Of a stretch of DNA of 64,000 nucleotides, positions 35,201-44,549 are shown one piece after another. The notes under the pieces were generated by a model. The model was not told where the DNA came from and did no database searches. It saw only the letters and a list, made by a program, of their open reading frames with translations. The DNA comes from Muribaculum sp. GTDB lineage: Bacteria > Bacteroidota > Bacteroidia > Bacteroidales > Muribaculaceae. The translations under genes were made by a program, and so were the position numbers. The stretch's first letter is position 1; every line of letters begins with the position of its first letter. The DNA lies in NCBI GenBank assembly GCA_023666965.1, contig JAMPAZ010000002.1:1-64000 (forward strand). The letters are read 5' to 3'.

Positions 35201-36154
35201 ATAGGACTTGCCCTCGTTAAAAAGCTCGTTGACATCCACGGAGGCACTATCAGCCTCGACAGCCAAGAAAATGTCGGCTCAACGTTTCAAATCACAATCC
35301 CCTACAGCGCACCGGCCGAATCACCCGAAGAAATCCGCGAGATCGAATCGACGGAGGCCACAGACTACGACGAGCGACAATCCGGGCAAGAAGAGATGCG
35401 GATACTGATCGCAGAGGACAACGACGACCTGCGCAAATTCATAGCCGATGCTCTCCGAACGCAATTTAACGTGACCGCCGTCGCCGACGGACAGGAAGCA
35501 TGGGACTTCATTCGGGATAATCTTCCCGACCTCATCGTATCAGACATTATGATGCCCAACATGGACGGATTTGAGCTTTGCCGTCGGGTGAAGTCGACAT
35601 TCGAGACATCGCATATCCCCGTAATTCTCCTCAGCGCACTATCGGAGCAAGCCGACGAACTACGCGGATTAGGACTGGGAGCCGACGAATATCTCACTAA
35701 ACCGTTCGACATTAAGACTATCTCACGGCGAATAGCCTCGACCATCAACAACCGTCGCGCCATAGGGATGCGCATAAACTCCGGCGAGACAGGCACCAAT
35801 GCCGACCCCATACTGACAGAGCCGGTCAATCCCCTAAACGACGCATTCGTAAGACAGGCAGTAGAGGCCGTCACCGCACACTTGGAAAATTCAGAATTCG
35901 GCAAAGAAGAATTTGCTAAGGAGATGGGCGTCAGCACTTCACTCTTGTTCAAAAAGATAAAGTCGCTGACCGGATTGTCAATAGTTGACTTTATAAAGAA
36001 AGTGCGCATGGAACACGCGATGAAACTCATGGACGACCCGTCGCTGTCTATCGGAGAGATAGCATACAAGAGCGGCTTCTCATCCATCGGCTATTTCAGC
36101 ACCGTGTTTAAGAAATACTTCGGCAAGACACCATCGGAATGCCGAAAGGCATAA
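32300..36154 (+). CDS. Hybrid two-component system sensor-regulator of the polysaccharide locus
   Basis: ATG 32300 gives 1284 residues; a TTG five codons earlier is less likely. A signal peptide is followed by a periplasmic sensor of two-component propeller repeats (for example GQLWIGTNSGLSCWNPETDTW, GNIWAGTYSHGIYVID), a Y_Y_Y domain (LEENWNGP to LSPGDYKLLIRMHN) and one membrane span (about 745-765). HisKA has AHDLRTSLTLIKAP (His789), a known HTCS variant of the H-box. HATPase has NLLSNAIKYS and GGSGIGLALVKKL. The receiver (ILIAEDNDDLRKF, phospho-acceptor Asp1082 in VSDIMMPNMDG) and AraC domain (EIAYKSGFSSIGYFSTVFKKYFGKTP) follow. It should sense an oligosaccharide and activate the locus. Confidence 0.96.
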   Translation: MRPIVIVFILLLPMLISAETRRFYNVADFYGISITKPNAVCHDNDGFIWIASKDGVIRLADNGSRTYTLPYSTMCVVSVEIVHRAGRVVAFTNQGEVFVYNRPADRFDRLLNLPAKLGVESLYLSQVELDEEGGVWLASSSGLYRVKDDDITYINMVNGALGDMDVLEDGHILAGGPEGLYIVDSSTLGVERLCDVGHTFPTLLCEDKAVDRIWVGTMSDGLYYVDLKSRRLIRAEAPGFPRQYVRDIEIMPDSTIWCGIDGRGIYELSRDGKKVLRTYRENSDNEYSISGNGVQDMYLEESGRIWVCSYTGGVSVADMGPKTATLYSRRTDLPPGKSLINNYVYDIEEDSKGQLWIGTNSGLSCWNPETDTWSNFFNDDNDESFIVQAVCQDNEGNIWAGTYSHGIYVIDSASKKIKAHYTMGYGILSNTGFVFDIQRDSRGKMWVAGMIGNILCFDPAAKTFEHYPSIPVTALADLNDDTLLVLSTNRLLALDKNTKEYTTLLTDNNIRSIVAESDKIWVATSGKGLICYDIATSSIDYFGTGQGFPSDDINSLVMRNGRLWMGTPNGLYIFDTVEKTVTQCRFPATISKTNFIPDAAISTSQGQTAWGTAKGLLMVSSDIDAMTAASGHIYVDDIMLSGTSVRNLGDQPSDMPVDHLNSITFDYSHNDISFNILSLGALSYSPLFSYRLVGLEENWNGPKAVSSIRYSNLSPGDYKLLIRMHNPEIVDERAIAIHITPPFWETWWFRSLIICAIAGMLIFAFRTYLNRVNRRNAESKLQFFVTTAHDLRTSLTLIKAPVEQLGDSEGLSSSDRDNVKLALKNVDHLASLTTKLMDFQKIDTGKVQPRFTPTDIVSFVRHRIAMFSAYAEQKSITLKFQANVDSYVTAIDDDKMEQIVDNLLSNAIKYSNHDSEVEIALSCSGEEGWRLSVADHGIGISKKDRKKLFREFYRGENAINSRIGGSGIGLALVKKLVDIHGGTISLDSQENVGSTFQITIPYSAPAESPEEIREIESTEATDYDERQSGQEEMRILIAEDNDDLRKFIADALRTQFNVTAVADGQEAWDFIRDNLPDLIVSDIMMPNMDGFELCRRVKSTFETSHIPVILLSALSEQADELRGLGLGADEYLTKPFDIKTISRRIASTINNRRAIGMRINSGETGTNADPILTEPVNPLNDAFVRQAVEAVTAHLENSEFGKEEFAKEMGVSTSLLFKKIKSLTGLSIVDFIKKVRMEHAMKLMDDPSLSIGEIAYKSGFSSIGYFSTVFKKYFGKTPSECRKA

Positions 36155-36158
36155 AAAA

Positions 36159-36191
36159 CCTCCCTCCGACGCATCTCGCATAAGAGGGAGG
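36159..36191 (-). terminator. Terminator for the minus-strand GH43-GH8 transcript
   Basis: CCTCCCTC (36159-36166) pairs with GAGGGAGG (36184-36191). Six A residues at 36153-36158 become a T-run on the minus strand. It overlaps the end of the plus-strand regulator gene, so it may end that message weakly too. Confidence 0.65.
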
Positions 36192-36292
36192 AAGATCTGC
36201 CTATGAGCCATTAGCTCTTCCGGACTTATGATCTGAACCTAAACAATCACCTTAACTAAGATTCAATTATCTATTAGATTGACCTAAAAATC

Positions 36293-36446
36293 TTAAATAC
36301 CTGAGGTCTGCACCACCGGATAGAACAGATACCATGTCCCGTTAAATTCCACAATTCCGGGATGTGTCGTGAAGCTGTTTTCAGCGCTGCCTGTAAGCGC
36401 TCAGCGCCAAAACGGATCCGAACAGTAACGCATTAGCTGTCTTCAT
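36293..36446 (-). pseudogene. Internally deleted GH43 relic
   Basis: From ATG 36446 the minus strand encodes a signal-peptide-like start (MKTANALLFGSVLALSA) that stops after 19 codons. In the next frame it reads AENSFTTHPGIVEFNGTWYLFYP, a typical substrate-cleft segment of GH43 enzymes, ending at 36293-36295. The intervening 250 or more residues are missing. It lies just downstream of the GH43-GH8 gene and is the remnant of an extra GH43 in the operon. Confidence 0.65.
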
Positions 36447-36459
36447 TACTATTTAAATT

Positions 36460-38988
36460 TTAATTCGAGGGAGTTATAATTCTATAGTTTCCGCTCAGGT
36501 GCATGAATGCGAACAGACGCAAAAGTCCGTCGTAATAGGCATCAAAATAGCCGTCGTCGTAAGGTTCGTGGCGTGCATTCCAGAATCGATCCACAAACTC
36601 ACGGCTTTTAACATCGGTAGCGGCCAGAGAGACAGCTGCGGAAGTAGCCACAAGCCCCAACGAATGACGAAGTTTCTGATAACCGCCTGCTCCGAGCACC
36701 TGCTCTACCTGACTGCCGTCGACGTTATACTGATCGACAAAATCGTCTATACCGTTGGAATAAAGAAAGTTCTGTATAAGATCGGCATATCCACGTTGCC
36801 ATTCACCATCGGCACACGACCATGAATAGTCAAGCGCCACATTCATCGGCACTCGCCATGAATCGAAGCGAAATGCATCGCCTATTATGCGGTTTCCGCC
36901 CAAAAGCGAACCGTCATAGTTGCTATAATCGGGATTCAGTCCGGTCGAGGGATGTATGCATGAATGTAGATACTGTCGGCTCCGGTCGGCGCACTCCTGC
37001 CAAAATTCCGAGCGTCCGTCGTCAAGCCATTTTGCCCATACCTCATAAAATGCCGGGACATGGTAAGACGGGTCGGTAAAACGGCCACCCCAGTTGTCGG
37101 GGGTAAACGTTATCAGTTTATGCTCCAGATTTACCAGCGGAGCCACCCGCGACTTGCCTACCTTCTGCATCGAACAGTCGATAATGTGGCGTGCTTCGGA
37201 GAGATAGTCGATGCCGGTGTCGTTGCCCCAACGGTTTGACGCGAATATAAGCGATGTCACGAAGTAAAGTTCCCCGTCGGAAGCGGTCCCGAGGGAGTTT
37301 GGGGTACCGTCAGTCTTACAACTCCAGGCAAAATAGCCTTTACTGTCGCCGTCGGAATGCTGCATATATCGGCGGGTCCAACGCCAAAGCTTGTCGAATA
37401 CCTCCTTTTTGTCGAGCTGAACCGCCACCATAAGACCATACGACATGCCCTCCGTCCTCACATCATGGTTTTTTAAGTCGCTCACATAGGCCATGCTGTC
37501 GCCTACCTCGAAGTAGATTCTATCGGGGCCGTAAAATAGACCTTGAAAAATCGAATCGAGCTTGTTGTCGATTTCCTTAGGGTCGTAGCCTGCTTCTGCA
37601 AACAGATTACGGTAACGCCCAGTCTGAAACGCGCCCTCGGTCCAAGGCAGAGCGTCAAAACCAAGCCAATCGACTTCGACATTAGCCCCATCCGCAAGTT
37701 CGAGATATAAGTCGTGGACACCCTTGGGCGATGTCACTGCAATCGGAGCCGACACCTCGCCCCAATCCTTACTCGGAGTAAGCACGATTTCACTAATTTT
37801 TCCATCTTTTCCGAGCTTATCGGCTCCAACGGCCAGACATCCGCCTTTCGGAGCTTTAACCCTGGCCGTCACTCTTTGGACAGGCTTGTCGCCAAAGTCC
37901 ACACTATTATATCTGACCCATGAACCCTTGCGTTTAAGCTGGGTCTTCCATCCTGCAAAGCAATCTGCTCGGTCAAGATAATCTACAGATGCTCCTTTAG
38001 GCGAAATGTCGCTGTAACGGTCCATCTGTATGCGTGTACGAGCATCAGTTATGCCGACACCGCGCAATGTCGGAATAACCTTGACGATAGTGCCGTCAGG
38101 ATTAAACGAAAGCGAGTCAATCCTGACCGAGCGGTTTTTATCGAAATCGGGAGAATAATCATTATGATGATAAAACAGATACCATTGCCCGTCATACTCG
38201 ACTATCGAATGGTGGTTAGTCCAACATCCTGTCGGAGACTCATCCATAATCAAGCCGGTAAACGTGAACGGGCCGAGAGGCGAATCGCCCATGGCGTATG
38301 CCAAAGTCTCGGTCTTATCTTTTACCCAAGGGAATGTAAAGTAGTACTTATCGCCACGTTTAAACACGAAGGGGCCTTCCTTAAATCCTTCAGGCAATCC
38401 TTCGATAACCACTGATTCCGAAGCGAGGCTCATCATGTCGTCCGACAGCTTTGCACCCCTCATGCCCATACCCGACCAATAAATATAAGCCGCACCGTCG
38501 TCGTCAATTAAGACGCAAGGGTCGATTCCCATGATTCCCTCTATAGGAGTACGCATCGGCATAAACGGACCCTCGGGATTTTGTCCGACAGCCACTCCTA
38601 CCCGAAATCCGCGACCGCCTCCTGCAGGCGATGCCGGAAAATAGAAGTAGTAACGTCCATCTTTTTCAACACATTCGGGAGCCCACATCGCGTATGAGTC
38701 CGGCTTGACCCATGGAATCTTATTCTGGGTCAGAATCACGCCGTGATCCTTCCAGTCAGTAAGATTTTCGGAAGAGAACACATGGTAATCTGCCATGCAG
38801 AACCACTCCTTCAGTTCTTCCACCGGACTTGGAATGTCGTGCGACGGGTAGACGTACATCTTGTTATTGAAAACTCTTGCCGTCGGATCGGCTGAAAATT
38901 GGTCACGAATGATCGGATTCTGCCCAAACATAGGCATTGTAGATGAAAGTCCGGCCAACACGACCGGGAATATATACTTAAATTTCAT
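36460..38988 (-). CDS. Bifunctional GH43 and GH8 xylan-degrading enzyme
   Basis: The 842-residue secreted protein has a signal peptide (about 1-22) and an N-terminal GH43 propeller (about 25-310, NPIIRDQFSADPTARVF, MGIDPCVLIDDDGAAYIYWSG, NHHSIVEYDGQWYLFYHH). A beta-sandwich linker (about 330-445) is followed by a C-terminal GH8 (alpha/alpha)6 domain. GH8 has Glu513 as acid in NHDVRTEGMSYGLMV and Asp571 in TASDGELYF. The GH8 part resembles reducing-end xylose-releasing exo-oligoxylanase (Rex). One chain would thus remove arabinose or xylose from the non-reducing side and xylose from the reducing end. It shares an operon with the second esterase, seven bases upstream. Confidence 0.9.
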   Translation of the reverse strand: MKFKYIFPVVLAGLSSTMPMFGQNPIIRDQFSADPTARVFNNKMYVYPSHDIPSPVEELKEWFCMADYHVFSSENLTDWKDHGVILTQNKIPWVKPDSYAMWAPECVEKDGRYYFYFPASPAGGGRGFRVGVAVGQNPEGPFMPMRTPIEGIMGIDPCVLIDDDGAAYIYWSGMGMRGAKLSDDMMSLASESVVIEGLPEGFKEGPFVFKRGDKYYFTFPWVKDKTETLAYAMGDSPLGPFTFTGLIMDESPTGCWTNHHSIVEYDGQWYLFYHHNDYSPDFDKNRSVRIDSLSFNPDGTIVKVIPTLRGVGITDARTRIQMDRYSDISPKGASVDYLDRADCFAGWKTQLKRKGSWVRYNSVDFGDKPVQRVTARVKAPKGGCLAVGADKLGKDGKISEIVLTPSKDWGEVSAPIAVTSPKGVHDLYLELADGANVEVDWLGFDALPWTEGAFQTGRYRNLFAEAGYDPKEIDNKLDSIFQGLFYGPDRIYFEVGDSMAYVSDLKNHDVRTEGMSYGLMVAVQLDKKEVFDKLWRWTRRYMQHSDGDSKGYFAWSCKTDGTPNSLGTASDGELYFVTSLIFASNRWGNDTGIDYLSEARHIIDCSMQKVGKSRVAPLVNLEHKLITFTPDNWGGRFTDPSYHVPAFYEVWAKWLDDGRSEFWQECADRSRQYLHSCIHPSTGLNPDYSNYDGSLLGGNRIIGDAFRFDSWRVPMNVALDYSWSCADGEWQRGYADLIQNFLYSNGIDDFVDQYNVDGSQVEQVLGAGGYQKLRHSLGLVATSAAVSLAATDVKSREFVDRFWNARHEPYDDGYFDAYYDGLLRLFAFMHLSGNYRIITPSN

Positions 38989-38994
38989 GTCAAC

Positions 38995-40122
<1,128 letters not shown>

Positions 40123-40158
40123 TTAGTATTTCGGTTAAACTATTATTGATTACGTCAA

Positions 40159-40166
40159 CAAATTTA
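40159..40166 (-). promoter_or_regulatory. -7 box of the second esterase operon
   Basis: TAAATTTG on the minus strand matches TAnnTTTG. The proposed regulator site begins 25 bases upstream, exactly as in the first esterase promoter. Confidence 0.6.
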
Positions 40167-40179
40167 GAGCAATCAGCCA

Positions 40180-40231
40180 TGTCCGGCATTCAAAATTAAA
40201 CATATATTTTCCAATTTTGGACATCCGGACA
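40180..40231. promoter_or_regulatory. Candidate binding site for the hybrid regulator (copy 3, extended dyad)
   Basis: TGTCCGG (40180-40186) and CCGGACA (40225-40231), with CAAAATT (40191-40197) and AATTTTG (40213-40219), make a long interrupted palindrome. The 33-bp core 40191-40223 has the same length, ends and promoter distance as copy 1. Confidence 0.6.
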
Positions 40232-40281
40232 AATTTTACACAATTTAATCCACGACCAAACGCGACGTTGACTAATTTTTG

Positions 40282-40289
40282 TATCTTTG
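40282..40289 (+). promoter_or_regulatory. -7 box of the SIMPL gene
   Basis: TATCTTTG fits TAnnTTTG, 46 bases before ATG 40336. It lies inside the upstream extension of the open frame, supporting the later start. Confidence 0.6.
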
Positions 40290-40335
40290 CCACAAACAAA
40301 TCAAACATTTAAAACAATTAAAACTACCAGTTGAC

Positions 40336-41043
40336 ATGAATACATTCATCAAAATCCTTCCGGCATTGCTTATAGCCGCCGGAATATTTTTCTTAGGGCT
40401 TTTTATTAAATCGGGATTCGACAATTTCAGTTACCGCGACCGGGTTGTGACTGTCAGAGGATTGGCCGAGAAAGAAGTGACTGCCAATAAGGTCACATGG
40501 CCTATCGTCTGTAAAGAAGTCGGCAACGACTTGACGGCAATATACGGAAAAATCACCAGGACCAACTCTACAGTGGTGGAATTTCTCAAATCTAACGGTA
40601 TTGCGGAATCCGAAATCTTAGTACAGGCACCCGACATTGTGGATCTGCAAGCTGAACGTTACGGCTCCAACGACAGGCCATACCGCTACAATGTCACTTC
40701 GGTCATCGTAGTCACTTCAACCAATGTAGAAAAAGTCAACGAACTTATAAAACGCCAAACTGAGCTACTTAAGGACGGTGTGGCCATCACGGCAGGCGAC
40801 TACCAATATCAGACAATTTATGAATACACCGGACTAAACGACGTAAAACCAGAAATGATAGCCGAGGCAACACACAACGCCCGCGAGGCCGCCGACAAAT
40901 TCGCTGCCGACTCCCACAGTCGTCTGGGCAAGATAAAGACCGCTTCACAGGGTCAATTCTCTATCGAAGACCGCGACCCCTATACTCCCTATCTTAAGAA
41001 AATTCGCGTTGTCTCAACCATCGTATTCTATCTTGAAGATTAA
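40336..41043 (+). CDS. SIMPL (DUF541) domain membrane-anchored protein
   Basis: ATG 40336 gives 235 residues; it is preferred over the extension to 40279 because the -7 box lies there. One N-terminal membrane helix (about 6-24, ILPALLIAAGIFFLGLFI) anchors a periplasmic SIMPL domain: TVRGLAEKEVTANKVTWPIV, VQAPDIVDLQAERYG and EATHNAREAADKFAADSHS. DUF541 proteins such as Omp28/BP26 form oligomeric periplasmic assemblies and are linked to oxidative stress, but have no settled function. The gene stands alone between the polysaccharide locus and the sugar kinase gene. Confidence 0.9.
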   Translation: MNTFIKILPALLIAAGIFFLGLFIKSGFDNFSYRDRVVTVRGLAEKEVTANKVTWPIVCKEVGNDLTAIYGKITRTNSTVVEFLKSNGIAESEILVQAPDIVDLQAERYGSNDRPYRYNVTSVIVVTSTNVEKVNELIKRQTELLKDGVAITAGDYQYQTIYEYTGLNDVKPEMIAEATHNAREAADKFAADSHSRLGKIKTASQGQFSIEDRDPYTPYLKKIRVVSTIVFYLED

Positions 41044-41069
41044 TTTTAACGATTTTAACTTTATCTGAT

Positions 41070-41099
41070 TTTGATATTGACCGAATTTGACTACCTTTG
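41070..41099 (+). promoter_or_regulatory. Promoter of the ROK kinase gene
   Basis: TTTG (41070-41073), 18 bases, then TACCTTTG (41092-41099). It lies 34 bases before the start codon. Confidence 0.65.
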
Positions 41100-41133
41100 T
41101 GAATGTATTAAACTAACTAAAAACATAGACTAA

Positions 41134-42090
41134 ATGAAACCTTATGTAGTAGGTATCGACATCGGTGGTACCAATACCGTATTCGGAATTGTGGATGCCC
41201 GCGGCAACGTAATTGCAAGCAGCTCCATTAAGACCGGAAAACACCCGGACATCAAAGATTACATAGCAGAATTGAAGTCCGCGTTGGACACTCTTCTTGA
41301 GAATAATGACGCAGCCGATAAAATTGCCGGGATAGGCGTTGGTGCTCCTAACGCCAATTATTATACCGGATGCATCGAGATGGCACCCAATCTTCCTTGG
41401 AAAGGCACTATACCTTTGGCAGAACTGCTCAGAGAAGCATTCGGAGTACCCGTAGCCATTACCAACGACGCAAATGCGGCCGCAATCGGAGAAATGACCT
41501 ACGGAGTAGCCCGCGGCATGAAAGACTTCATAATGATTACGCTCGGAACGGGCGTAGGCAGCGGAATCGTTGTCAACGGTCAGCTTGTTTATGGACATGA
41601 CGGATTTGCCGGCGAGCTCGGACACGTAGTGGTGAAGCCAAACAACGGCAGAATCTGCGGTTGCGGACGCACAGGATGTCTGGAAGCCTACTGCTCCGCC
41701 ACGGGTGTCGCCCGTACGGCCCGTGAATTCCTCGAACTGCGTACCGAACCGTCGCGCTTGCGCGAGATTCCGGTCGAGGACATCACGTCGAAGGATGTCT
41801 ACGACGCCGCCATGCTCGGCGACAAGCTCGCTAAAGAAATATTTGAATATACCGGCGAAATTATGGGCCGCGCATTCTGCAACTTTGTATGCTTCAGCAG
41901 TCCGGAAGCAATCGTACTCTTTGGAGGGTTGGCTCGTTCGGGCGACTTGCTGATGAAGCCGATCAAGGACGCAATGGAGCGCCACATGCTGAACATCTAC
42001 AAAGGCAAGACGAAATTGCTCCTGTCAGAGCTGAAAGAAAGCGATGCCGCCGTACTCGGAGCAAGCGCTCTCGGATGGGAAGCCCGTTAA
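41134..42090 (+). CDS. ROK-family sugar kinase (glucokinase-like)
   Basis: The 318-residue cytoplasmic kinase has the ATP phosphate motif GIDIGGTNTVFGIV, the catalytic Asp in ITNDANAAAIGE, the sugar-contact GELGHVVV and the ROK zinc motif GRICGCGRTGCLEAYCS. LGASALGWE closes the fold. These features fit glucokinase, phosphorylating glucose or a related hexose with ATP. The gene is monocistronic with a strong terminator at 42144-42170. Confidence 0.95.
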   Translation: MKPYVVGIDIGGTNTVFGIVDARGNVIASSSIKTGKHPDIKDYIAELKSALDTLLENNDAADKIAGIGVGAPNANYYTGCIEMAPNLPWKGTIPLAELLREAFGVPVAITNDANAAAIGEMTYGVARGMKDFIMITLGTGVGSGIVVNGQLVYGHDGFAGELGHVVVKPNNGRICGCGRTGCLEAYCSATGVARTAREFLELRTEPSRLREIPVEDITSKDVYDAAMLGDKLAKEIFEYTGEIMGRAFCNFVCFSSPEAIVLFGGLARSGDLLMKPIKDAMERHMLNIYKGKTKLLLSELKESDAAVLGASALGWEAR

Positions 42091-42143
42091 TTTTTTTCAT
42101 AATCGGAGTTTTTAATCTGAAAGACTCTGTCTTAGTTGAATTA

Positions 42144-42170
42144 TAGGGGGTGTTCATGCGACACCCTCTA
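42144..42170 (+). terminator. Terminator of the ROK kinase gene
   Basis: TAGGGGGTGT (42144-42153) pairs with ACACCCTCTA (42161-42170), with one G-U pair, around a seven-base loop; a T-rich stretch follows. Confidence 0.8.
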
Positions 42171-42213
42171 ATTTGTTTTGACAAAGCCTTGTTTTTTAAC
42201 TCATTTCACCTTT

Positions 42214-43065
42214 ATGGCCGACAATTATTTGGAGAAAAAGATGGAGGAGCATTTGAGCGGTCGTCGACCCGCATATCGACCCAAAACCACTCCGACAGGT
42301 TCTAAACCCGGTTCGCTATGCTTTAAGTTTCCTACACGGCGGGTATTCGTCACAGGCGGAGCCTCCGGCATAGGTGCCTCTATCGTAAAGGCGTTTTGTA
42401 ATGCCGGTTGTCGGGTGGCATTTTGTGATATTGACAATAAAGTGGGCCACAAAACGGCACAAGACACCGGTTCACAATTCTATCCGTTGGACGTAGCCGA
42501 CTCCGACGGCCTTGAGTCATGCTTAGACCGAATCTTAAGCACGTGGGGCGACATAGACATAATCGTAAACAATGTAGGTGTCAGCCGATTCATTTCTCTG
42601 ACTGAAACCACCGTCGAGGATTTCGATAAAATACTGGCCATTAACCTTCGGCCGGTATTCATCACTTCCCGGCGACTGGCCATACACCGTTCTCGCATGT
42701 CGGAAACGAACGACTACGGGCGCATAATCAACATCTGCTCGACCAGATTTCGCCAAAGCGAACCCGGCACCGAGGCATACTCGGCATCGAAAGGAGCGAT
42801 TATGTCGCTTACCCACTCGTTGATGGCATCTTTGGCTCCGCTCCGAATCACCGTGAACTCCATATCTCCAGGCTGGATAGCCACCTCCGGATACGACACG
42901 CTCCGCCCGGAGGACCACAGCCAGCATCCCTCGGGACGAGTCGGCCGACCGGACGACATTGCACGCATGTGTCTGTTTCTGTCAATGCCTGACAATGACT
43001 TCATCAACGGAGAAAACATCGTCGTCGACGGTGGTATGACCCGAAAAATGATCTACGTCGAGTGA
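42214..43065 (+). CDS. Short-chain dehydrogenase/reductase with N-terminal extension
   Basis: ATG 42214 gives 283 residues; a TTG at 42178 is discounted because it overlaps the tail of the preceding terminator region. Residues 1-40 (MADNYLEKKMEEHLSGRRP) are a charged extension not part of the Rossmann core. The cofactor motif is VTGGASGIGASI, NNVGVS follows, Ser is in INICSTRF and the catalytic pair is YSASKGA. The tail GENIVVDGGMTRKMIYVE is classical SDR. NAD(P)-dependent oxidation or reduction of an unknown substrate is expected. The tRNA-Leu gene follows with its own promoter. Confidence 0.92.
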   Translation: MADNYLEKKMEEHLSGRRPAYRPKTTPTGSKPGSLCFKFPTRRVFVTGGASGIGASIVKAFCNAGCRVAFCDIDNKVGHKTAQDTGSQFYPLDVADSDGLESCLDRILSTWGDIDIIVNNVGVSRFISLTETTVEDFDKILAINLRPVFITSRRLAIHRSRMSETNDYGRIINICSTRFRQSEPGTEAYSASKGAIMSLTHSLMASLAPLRITVNSISPGWIATSGYDTLRPEDHSQHPSGRVGRPDDIARMCLFLSMPDNDFINGENIVVDGGMTRKMIYVE

Positions 43066-43068
43066 GCA

Positions 43069-43100
43069 TTTGCATATTACAAAATATCTTGCTACCTTTG
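43069..43100 (+). promoter_or_regulatory. Promoter of tRNA-Leu
   Basis: TTTG (43069-43072), 20 bases, then TACCTTTG (43093-43100): a perfect Bacteroidota promoter 30 bases before the mature tRNA. Confidence 0.85.
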
Positions 43101-43130
43101 TTGCGTCGAATCGCTTTATGCGACATGACT

Positions 43131-43214
43131 GCCTGAATGGTGGAATGGTAGACACGAGGGACTTAAAATCCCTTGGCCATTACGGCTGTGTGGGTTCGAG
43201 TCCCACTTCAGGTA
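43131..43214 (+). tRNA. tRNA-Leu (anticodon UAA)
   Basis: The acceptor stem pairs GCCTGAA (43131-43137) with TTCAGGT (43207-43213). The anticodon stem AGGGA/TCCCT (43157-43161, 43169-43173) holds loop CTTAAAA with anticodon TAA at 43164-43166. A long variable arm, GTTCGAG in the T-arm and discriminator A at 43214 support a class II tRNA-Leu. The 3' CCA is not encoded in full. A terminator follows. Confidence 0.97.
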
Positions 43215-43217
43215 CCG

Positions 43218-43251
43218 AAAAAGCCGGCTCAATCAGATGAACCGGCTTTTT
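43218..43251. terminator. Terminator after tRNA-Leu
   Basis: AAAAAGCCGG (43218-43227) and CCGGCTTTTT (43242-43251) are exact inverted repeats with a 14-base loop. The A/T flanks allow function for the tRNA and for the convergent adk gene. Confidence 0.88.
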
Positions 43252-43301
43252 ACATATCACAACTTCTGCCTTCAGGCGCATCGCCGGAGGCTTGTCTAAA
43301 G

Positions 43302-43883
43302 TCAGGCTTTTTTATTTGCGTCTATCGACTTCTTTATCGTATCAAATATGGCATTGACATCGCCTGAGCCAGGAATAGCATGGTATTTACCTTCGCCTAT
43401 ATAATAGTCGCGCAGGGGAGAGGTCTGTGAATGGTACACTTTAAGTCGCTGATTTATCGTCTCCGGATTGTCGTCGCTGCGTCCGCTCATCTGCCCGCGT
43501 TTCACCAATCGGTCTACAAGTTCATCGTCATCGACCTCAAGTCCGACAACGGCATGTACCTCCGAGCCACGTTTGTCAAGCATGTTTTTGAGAGCTTTTG
43601 CCTGCGGAATCGTCCGAGGGAATCCGTCGAATATGACACCCTTCGCCGAAGCCGGATTATCGTCAAGCACCCGGTCAAGAATATCAATCATAAGGTCGTC
43701 GGGGATCAACTGGCCTTGCGAAATATAGCTTTCAGCCACTTTACCAAGATCCGTGCCACGGGCTATATGGTCACGGAGCACTTCTCCGGTCGAGACGTGA
43801 AACAGTCCATATTCATCTATAAGCTTCTCGCTTTGGGTGCCCTTGCCACTACCCGGGGCCCCGAAAATTACAATATTGAACAT
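43302..43883 (-). CDS. adk: Adenylate kinase
   Basis: ATG 43883 gives 193 residues (MFNIVIFGAPGSGKGTQSEKL), the standard length for Bacteroidota Adk; the frame extends upstream into the hpt gene but without homology. P-loop GAPGSGKGT, AMP-binding TGEVLRDHI, FDGFPRTIPQA and the lid RLVKRGQMSGRSDDN are all present. The lid is the short form, lacking the zinc-binding insertion. The enzyme interconverts ATP, AMP and ADP in the cytoplasm. It lies downstream of hpt on the same strand (53 bases), a common purine-metabolism pairing in Bacteroidales. Confidence 0.96.
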   Translation of the reverse strand: MFNIVIFGAPGSGKGTQSEKLIDEYGLFHVSTGEVLRDHIARGTDLGKVAESYISQGQLIPDDLMIDILDRVLDDNPASAKGVIFDGFPRTIPQAKALKNMLDKRGSEVHAVVGLEVDDDELVDRLVKRGQMSGRSDDNPETINQRLKVYHSQTSPLRDYYIGEGKYHAIPGSGDVNAIFDTIKKSIDANKKA

Positions 43884-43936
43884 CTTATTTCCTTTTAGAC
43901 AAATTTTGGTTATATACGACGGCGCGACAAATCTCG

Positions 43937-44476
43937 TCACTTTTCTTCAAGCACGTATATGTCGCGCAAATTACGGGCCTTTCCGTCGAGGTCAAGTCCA
44001 AAGCCGATTATGAATTTTGTAGGAATCTCAAATCCCACATAATCGGGCAACACCCCCGACTGGACGGCATCAGGCTTAAACAACAAGGTGGCCACACGGA
44101 CCGATGCCGGATTCTTGGCTTTCAGGTCTTCAACGAGCTTGCTTATCGTGCGGCCGGTGTCGACTATATCCTCCACAACTATTATGTCGCGACCCTCCAA
44201 ATTCTCCGTAAGGCCAAGCACCTCCTTGACTTTGCCGGTCGTCGAAGTGCCTTCGTAGCTCTTCAATCTGATAAATGAAATCTCTGAGTCGAGATTTACC
44301 GCACGGAAAAGATCGGAGGCAAACGGGAATGCGCCGTTCAGCACGCAAATGAACAACGGCGACCGCCCCTCATATTCTTTTTCAATGATTCCGGCCAGCT
44401 CCGATATACGATTCTGTATAGTCTCACTCGTTATGTAAGGCACAAAATTCATGCCGTTATATGTCACTTTGTCCAT
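43937..44476 (-). CDS. hpt: Hypoxanthine phosphoribosyltransferase
   Basis: This 179-residue type I PRTase has the PRPP-binding motif [17 protein letters not shown], the flexible-loop region [15 protein letters not shown] and C-terminal [22 protein letters not shown], with the conserved Asp-rich purine-site segment. It salvages hypoxanthine (and guanine) to nucleotides. It is the first gene of an operon with adk. The divergent DAACS transporter gene has its own -7 box at 44550-44557. Confidence 0.95.
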   Translation of the reverse strand: MDKVTYNGMNFVPYITSETIQNRISELAGIIEKEYEGRSPLFICVLNGAFPFASDLFRAVNLDSEISFIRLKSYEGTSTTGKVKEVLGLTENLEGRDIIVVEDIVDTGRTISKLVEDLKAKNPASVRVATLLFKPDAVQSGVLPDYVGFEIPTKFIIGFGLDLDGKARNLRDIYVLEEK

Positions 44477-44496
44477 CGCGATATTTATCTTTTCCG

Positions 44497-44504
44497 CAAA
44501 TTTA
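44497..44504 (-). promoter_or_regulatory. -7 box of hpt-adk
   Basis: TAAATTTG on the minus strand fits TAnnTTTG, 20 bases from the hpt start, implying a short leader. Confidence 0.6.
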
Positions 44505-44549
44505 CGAAAAAACAGCGGTTTTAGGTCTTAGTAATCTCTTTTTTATTCT

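Noticed and set aside
35365..36087. A 240-codon minus-strand frame
   Set aside because: It is antisense to the receiver and AraC domains of the hybrid regulator; no family features.
41113..41985. A 290-codon minus-strand frame
   Set aside because: It is opposite the ROK kinase, whose motifs and promoter are clear.
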